Below are positions 41,890-45,185 of a stretch of DNA of 45,185 bases, piece by piece; the first letter of the stretch is position 1, and each line of letters begins with the position of its first letter. The notes under the pieces are model-generated. The model searched no databases, was not told the DNA's origin, and was given only the letters and a program-made list of their open reading frames with translations. The position numbers were made by a program, and so were the translations under genes. This stretch comes from Candidatus Methylomirabilota bacterium (GTDB taxonomy: Bacteria; Methylomirabilota; Methylomirabilia; Methylomirabilales; 2-02-FULL-66-22): contig JACQVN010000029.1 in the NCBI GenBank assembly GCA_016209735.1, positions 1 to 45,185 on the forward strand, read 5' to 3'.

Positions 41890-42050
41890 GCGGAAACGGC
41901 ATAACACCCCAGTGAGATTGGAAAATGGGGCATAACCAGTGGATATTACACGTGTTGACGGAGATTTACCTGACGGGGTCTTATCTGGCATCGTGCCGGA
42001 GATAAGCATTTCGTCCGGAAACCATATATCCGTAGTTAGCCGTCGTAGGA
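41890..42050. other. Possible attI or recombination-site region
   Basis: Between the integrase remnant and the first cassette gene lie two direct copies of GGCATAAC (41899-41906 and 41929-41936) and a GTTAGCC (42035-42041) close to the GTTRRRY core consensus. An insertion point is expected here, but attI sites have no strong consensus, so this is weak. Confidence 0.3.
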
Positions 42051-42056
42051 ACTGAC

Positions 42057-42716
42057 ATGGCTGACCCAAAGCCGTTTTCAGCCGAATCCGCCGCAACCCT
42101 CGACGCACTGGAGGACTACATTACGGAGTTGCACGAGGAGTGGAAGATCCTTTTGGAGCTCTTTGCGGCAGGTGACGAGACATCGAAGCTCCTGAACGAT
42201 ACTGCCGGCGCTCTCTTCGAAACCCTCTACCGCGTGCTGATTCGAGACATCCTGCTCGGCGTCGCCAGACTCACGGATCCGTTGAAGACTGCCGGGAAGG
42301 ATAATCTGGTACTGGAGCGGGTTACACTGCTGCCAGAAGTGGTTGCTGACACTGCCCTTAGCAGAGCGGCGGCTGAGATCTTGGACGAGATCAAGGCACT
42401 GGCCACGCCATTTCGAGACTACCGTAATAAGTACCTTGCGCACTTGGATCTACCGACGTCCTTGTCGCCTTCCGGCGACGTTCTGCCAGGAATCAAACGG
42501 CAAGATGTCGATGCTGTGGTGACCGCGTTCGCGAAGCTGTTCAATCGCGTGGATGGCCCGCTCCGTGACCGGCACGTGGTCTTTAAGGACGTGACGATCT
42601 TCGGTGGCCCGAACAGTCTGCTCAGGGCATGCGACGATGCGAGGACTTGGCGCTCTGTCCCGGCATCGGAACGCCGGAAGATCGTGGAGCGGGGCGATCG
42701 TGGAGGCGACGGCTAA
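42057..42716 (+). CDS. HEPN/AbiU2-like protein, cassette 1
   Basis: A 219-residue, largely helical protein. It contains FRDYRNKYLAHLD, matching the R-x(4-6)-H active-site motif of HEPN ribonuclease-like domains, and the preceding helices resemble the AbiU2 abortive-infection family. The TAA stop lies inside the left core of the attC that follows, which is typical of gene cassettes. Base composition is lower in G+C than the genes on the left. A role in phage defence or as a toxin is plausible but unproven; no antitoxin is encoded beside it. Confidence 0.7.
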   Translation: MADPKPFSAESAATLDALEDYITELHEEWKILLELFAAGDETSKLLNDTAGALFETLYRVLIRDILLGVARLTDPLKTAGKDNLVLERVTLLPEVVADTALSRAAAEILDEIKALATPFRDYRNKYLAHLDLPTSLSPSGDVLPGIKRQDVDAVVTAFAKLFNRVDGPLRDRHVVFKDVTIFGGPNSLLRACDDARTWRSVPASERRKIVERGDRGGDG

Positions 42717-42782
42717 CACGGCTTGCAGCCGACGGCGGCTGGTGCGATCCTGAGCCGCCGCGGCTGAAGCCTGACGTTCGGC
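42712..42782 (+). other. attC site 1
   Basis: The left core GCTAAC and right core ACGTTCGGC flank arms GGCTTGCAGCCG (42720-42731) and CGGCTGAAGCC (42761-42771). The arms pair with a single extra base on the left side, the hallmark of integron attC recombination sites. Confidence 0.8.
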
Positions 42783-42794
42783 GGCATCACGCGC

Positions 42795-43139
42795 ATGAAT
42801 AGTCCAAAGGACAAAGAGTCAGACTGGTATTTTCCACCGGACCTGGCGGCGGTGCTTGCGCCAATGTTAGCGGGCGTCATTTTTCTGTATCTGTTCTGTG
42901 GTATTTCTTGGGCTAGGAGTTTCGGCGACACTTCGCTTCTTCGTCTCGCGCTCATTCTGGGTGGGGTTGGAGTTGTTTTGCTTTTTTTCGCGCGCCTTCC
43001 TCTGTATCGGCAGCGGCGTCTTTTTACGCTCGGGCCGCGTGCGTTGAGCGGAGTGCATCGCAAGCTTTACTACGCAGCCTATGTCTTCATCATTCCGAGC
43101 GTGCTGCTGCTCGGCATCTTAGTTTTATTCGTCAGATGA
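42795..43139 (+). CDS. Small membrane protein, cassette 2
   Basis: A 114-residue protein with three hydrophobic segments (about 18-38, 48-66 and 92-112) and no family I recognise. It starts 12 nt after attC 1 and ends just before attC 2. No strong ribosome binding site is visible. Small membrane proteins of unknown function are common integron cassette cargo. Confidence 0.6.
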   Translation: MNSPKDKESDWYFPPDLAAVLAPMLAGVIFLYLFCGISWARSFGDTSLLRLALILGGVGVVLLFFARLPLYRQRRLFTLGPRALSGVHRKLYYAAYVFIIPSVLLLGILVLFVR

Positions 43140-43149
43140 GACACACGCC

Positions 43150-43239
43150 GCCGAACAAATCGCTGCAGGCGACGCCGGTTGACGCTCTCGTTGCATTCCC
43201 GAGTCGTAGGCCCGGCGTGCCTGAGCTCTATCGTTCGAT
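43150..43239 (+). other. attC site 2
   Basis: Left core GCCGAAC and right core CGTTCGAT flank arms GCTGCAGGC and GCCTGAGC, which pair with one extra base on the left side. The central part is longer than in attC 1. Confidence 0.7.
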
Positions 43240-43275
43240 AGACTCTGACGGCACGAGAAGGGAGCGCCGCGACCC

Positions 43276-43617
43276 ATGAGCGACCAGGGCAAGGCCGTGT
43301 CACCGTGGTGGCGAACGGCGGCCATCGCGCTCGCTCTGGCGCTGGTCGTGTCGTGGGGCTACCACGGCTACCGCCTACTCGACATGGGCATCTCCCTCAC
43401 CTATTGCCGTGCAGAGCAGGAGCATTCTCAGTACGACATCGAGTTTCTCGTCCGGACCGGCGTTGATCGACTCTCCAGTTCCGACTTCTTGGCGACGCAG
43501 GCCAGGCTGGAGCCCGCACTTCCTCAACGGCTTGAGGAGGGCAACACAATCCTACTGCGCACGGTCACCCTTCGGCTCGGCGCTGACTCACTCCTCAAGG
43601 GCACCGTGCCCAGGTAG
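43276..43617 (+). CDS. Unrecognised protein with N-terminal membrane helix, cassette 3
   Basis: A 113-residue protein with a single hydrophobic segment (about 12-30, TAAIALALALVVSWGYHGY) and a soluble C-terminal part of unknown fold. It could be a small anchored or secreted protein. It follows attC 2 and is followed by attC 3. Confidence 0.5.
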   Translation: MSDQGKAVSPWWRTAAIALALALVVSWGYHGYRLLDMGISLTYCRAEQEHSQYDIEFLVRTGVDRLSSSDFLATQARLEPALPQRLEEGNTILLRTVTLRLGADSLLKGTVPR

Positions 43618-43649
43618 GCTCACGGGAACGTGGCGCCCCGGAAGGAGCT

Positions 43650-43760
43650 GTCGAACGAGCGGATGCCGCTGACGAAGCGCGGGCATCATCTTGTAGGTGG
43701 GGCCGCTTCGCGGCCCGGCGTCATTGAGTCGCGCTTCGCAGCTGATCCGCGGTGTTCGGG
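43650..43760 (+). other. attC site 3
   Basis: Left core GTCGAAC and right core GTTCGGG. The inner arms GCGGAT...GACGAAGCGC and GCGCTTCGC...ATCCGC are long imperfect complements. A GGGCCGCTTCGCGGCCC hairpin sits in the centre. This is a longer variant of the attC structure. Confidence 0.65.
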
Positions 43761-43844
43761 TTCAAGAGAGAGGGGATTGCGGAAACGATCTGCGGGGTGT
43801 ATGGTTGCTCCGGACTGGCAAACCATGAATCGGAGGCAAATGTT

Positions 43845-44063
43845 ATGGGACTGACTCTGCGGCTTGACAAGATGACGGTCCGCGACAAGCTCCAGGTGCT
43901 GGAGGAGATTTGGGATGACCTGTGCCGTTCCGCAAAGGCAATTCCGTCGCCCTCATGGCACGCGGACGTCTTACGTGCGCGAGAGAAGCGGATTCAACAG
44001 GGTTCATCCCGGTTCACGGACTGGGCTGAAGCCAAACGGAAGATCAAACGCCGGGCCAGATGA
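43845..44063 (+). CDS. Addiction-module antitoxin component, cassette 4
   Basis: A 72-residue protein resembling the putative addiction module component family: LRLDKMTVRDKLQVLEEIWD at the N-terminus and FTDWAEAKRKIKRR at the C-terminus. The ATG at 43845 follows CGGAGGC. Its stop overlaps the toxin start (ATGA at 44060-44063). It presumably neutralises the partner toxin and may repress the pair. Confidence 0.82.
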   Translation: MGLTLRLDKMTVRDKLQVLEEIWDDLCRSAKAIPSPSWHADVLRAREKRIQQGSSRFTDWAEAKRKIKRRAR

Positions 44064-44350
44064 AAGTCGAGATTCTGGATGAGGCCCAAGAGGATCTCCT
44101 CGATGGCTTTCGGTTCTACGAATGCCAGAGCGAAGGACTGGGCGACTACTTCCTTGACTCCCTGTTCTCGGACATCGACTCTCTACAGATCTACGCCGGC
44201 ATTCACTCAGTGCATTTCGCCTATCACCGACTTCTCTCCAAACGATTCCCTTTCGCCATTTACTATCGCGTGGCCCGCAAGACCGTTCGAGTTCATGCCG
44301 TTCTTGATTGCCGACGGGACCCGGGATGGATTCGGGATCGACTATCATAG
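44060..44350 (+). CDS. ParE/RelE-family toxin, cassette 4
   Basis: A 96-residue protein with ParE/RelE-superfamily pattern: EILDEAQEDLLDGFRFYE, LLSKRFPFAIYYRV and VRVHAVLDCRRDPGWI. The RRDP-W ending is typical of the RelE/ParE toxins that pair with addiction-module components. Whether it cuts mRNA (RelE-like) or inhibits gyrase (ParE-like) cannot be told. Toxin-antitoxin pairs are frequent in large cassette arrays and may stabilise them. Confidence 0.85.
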   Translation: MKVEILDEAQEDLLDGFRFYECQSEGLGDYFLDSLFSDIDSLQIYAGIHSVHFAYHRLLSKRFPFAIYYRVARKTVRVHAVLDCRRDPGWIRDRLS

Positions 44351-44352
44351 AC

Positions 44353-44425
44353 CTCGAACCAGCGCATCGAACGCTACGCCGGTTCCGCTGCGCTCCACCG
44401 GCGACGCTCATGCGCCCCGTTAGGC
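44353..44425 (+). other. attC site 4
   Basis: Left core CTCGAAC and right core CGTTAGGC. The arms GCGCATCGAACGCTACGCC and GGCGACGCTCATGCGC are imperfect complements with extra bases on the left side. Confidence 0.7.
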
Positions 44426-44453
44426 CCGATGAGAGCTGGCAGAGATTTCTCCC

Positions 44454-44765
44454 ATGAGAGACATACTTGTACGCATCAAACGGGCGGTCCTGGCCGGACG
44501 GTATGCCTTCAGTGAGAAGGCGCGGACCGAAATGGAGGCAGACGGCCTGGCGGAGTCCGACGTGGCGGAGTCCATCATCAATGCCGTGGCGATCTACAAG
44601 CGGATTCGCTCACGCAGTTCGCTCCGCTCCCGCCGGACGGAGTACCTGTACGTCATTCAGGCCACGAATTTCGACGGTGTGATGGTATACTCCAAGGGGA
44701 AACTGATCACCGAGGGTGGCGAGGACAGGTTCTACTTCCTCGTGTCCTCGAAGAGGGCTTTGTGA
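44454..44765 (+). CDS. DUF4258-domain protein (toxin-like), cassette 5
   Basis: A 103-residue protein with YAFSEKARTEMEADGLAESD and YLYVIQATNFDGVMVYSKGK, as in the DUF4258 family. Members are often partnered with YgiT-type zinc-finger proteins, as here, and resemble MqsR-type toxins in arrangement. The stop overlaps the next start. Confidence 0.75.
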   Translation: MRDILVRIKRAVLAGRYAFSEKARTEMEADGLAESDVAESIINAVAIYKRIRSRSSLRSRRTEYLYVIQATNFDGVMVYSKGKLITEGGEDRFYFLVSSKRAL

Positions 44766-45007
44766 TGGCACCACTGAAGGGAACATTTCACATTTCCGCT
44801 TGTCCTGCCTGCGGAAGCACACGCATTCGCGCGGTGCAGGAGGACTGGTCCGACAGCTACGCGGGGAAACGGTACGTGGTCAGAAATCTGCGGTACTTCC
44901 ACTGCGCGCAGTGCGGCGAGAAGGTCTATGATCCGAGCGCCATGCGCCGAATTCAGGCGGCATCGCCAGCCTTTGCGAAGCTGCCGCAGACGCGGAAGAC
45001 TGCGTAG
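44765..45007 (+). CDS. YgiT-type zinc-finger protein (antitoxin-like), cassette 5
   Basis: An 80-residue protein with two Cys-x-x-Cys knuckles, ACPACGSTRIR and FHCAQCGEKVYD, as in the YgiT/MqsA N-terminal zinc domain. Unlike full MqsA it lacks the C-terminal helix-turn-helix. It starts by overlapping the DUF4258 stop (TGATG). Probable antitoxin or partner of the DUF4258 protein. Confidence 0.78.
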   Translation: MAPLKGTFHISACPACGSTRIRAVQEDWSDSYAGKRYVVRNLRYFHCAQCGEKVYDPSAMRRIQAASPAFAKLPQTRKTA

Positions 45008-45021
45008 CGAAGCGGTGGCGG

Positions 45022-45079
45022 GCCTAACTCCGCGCTGCAGCGGGTCGGCTGAGCCGACCGCTGAGCGCAAACGTTAGTG
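45022..45079 (+). other. attC site 5, interrupted at its right core
   Basis: Left core GCCTAAC (45022-45028) and right core ACGTTAG. Arms GCGCTGCAGCG and CGCTGAGCGC pair with one extra G on the left, and the inner GTCGGC/GCCGAC closes the hairpin. The right core GTTA is followed at 45077 by GTGCG instead of the expected GGC/GAT-type ending. Confidence 0.8.
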
Positions 45080-45185
45080 CGCCAAGCGAAGCTTGGCGCT
45101 TCTTGCAGGGTGAGAGTCCCTGCCGGGTAAGGCCCAACCAGCCACCCGTACCGAGTGTTGCAGTTGGAGAGGAGGGGTGTGAACC
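45077..45185 (+). mobile_element. 5' end of a group II intron, cut by the window edge
   Basis: GTGCG at 45077-45081 is the conserved group II intron 5' end. It is followed by a 9-bp GCGCCAAGC/GCTTGGCGC hairpin with a GAA loop, then CAGGGTGAGAGTCCCTG and a GGTAAG-type segment, which fit the start of intron domain I. A subset of group IIC introns inserts into attC sites, which matches this location. The reverse transcriptase gene and the 3' end lie outside the window. Confidence 0.6.

Noticed and set aside
43150-45079. CRISPR array, considered because hairpin-like units recur at intervals
   Set aside because: The repeated units differ in sequence and length and sit between genes; they match attC structure rather than identical direct repeats with uniform spacers.

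Overview
This 45 kb window is GC-rich (roughly two thirds G+C by eye) and comes from a diderm bacterium: it carries Mla lipid-transport genes, a Tol operon and several lipoproteins. The gene style (selenoproteins, arsenosugar genes, a fused LivHM permease, integron cassettes) suggests an uncultured soil or subsurface lineage, perhaps Methylomirabilota/Rokubacteria. That placement is a guess and no 16S or other marker is present to test it. No tRNA, rRNA or CRISPR array was seen.

Left end (1-9023): a DoxX-like membrane protein, an unrecognised lipoprotein and an FHA/trypsin-like membrane protease on the minus strand; a broken MGH1-type glucosidase; then an Mla-type operon (lipoprotein, MlaE, MlaF, MlaD).

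Centre-left (9470-22215): a promoter, an ECF sigma factor and a zinc-finger anti-sigma factor precede a long plus-strand run of genes. The run holds arsenosugar biosynthesis genes (ArsS, the associated carboxymuconolactone-decarboxylase-like protein, TIGR04283- and TIGR04282-type proteins) plus a sodium:solute symporter, a second radical SAM enzyme, a metallophosphatase, a TVP38-type membrane protein and a MerA-like flavoprotein. Four genes in it are interrupted by an in-frame TGA that fits selenocysteine: a peroxiredoxin-like protein (UPYC), a DUF3179 protein (UPLC), a GrdB-like protein (UGLC) and ArsS (Sec near the C-terminus). Each TGA is followed 16-20 nt later by a 7-bp hairpin whose small apical loop contains GU, as expected of bacterial SECIS elements. 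This is the most striking signal in the window.

Centre (22600-29500): a consensus-like promoter drives tolQRAB-cpoB, in which pal is missing from its usual place. A strong bidirectional terminator separates it from minus-strand dnaA. DnaA boxes and A/T-rich DNA upstream of dnaA mark a probable replication origin. A frameshifted Crp/Fnr-type remnant lies beyond it.

Centre-right (29870-40842): a HisKA_2 histidine kinase with an ANTAR regulator, a patch of small zinc-ribbon, DUF2934, truncated cytidylate-kinase-like, receiver and DksA/TraR proteins, and a branched-chain amino acid/amide-type ABC transporter (substrate-binding protein, fused LivHM, LivG, LivF) behind a promoter that overlaps a perfect palindrome.

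Right end (40843-45185): repeat-rich DNA, an internally deleted integron-integrase remnant, then five integron-type cassettes each closed by a recognisable attC (a HEPN/AbiU2-like protein, two small membrane proteins, a ParE/RelE-type toxin-antitoxin pair, and a DUF4258/YgiT pair). The last attC appears to be interrupted by the 5' end of a group II intron that runs off the window.
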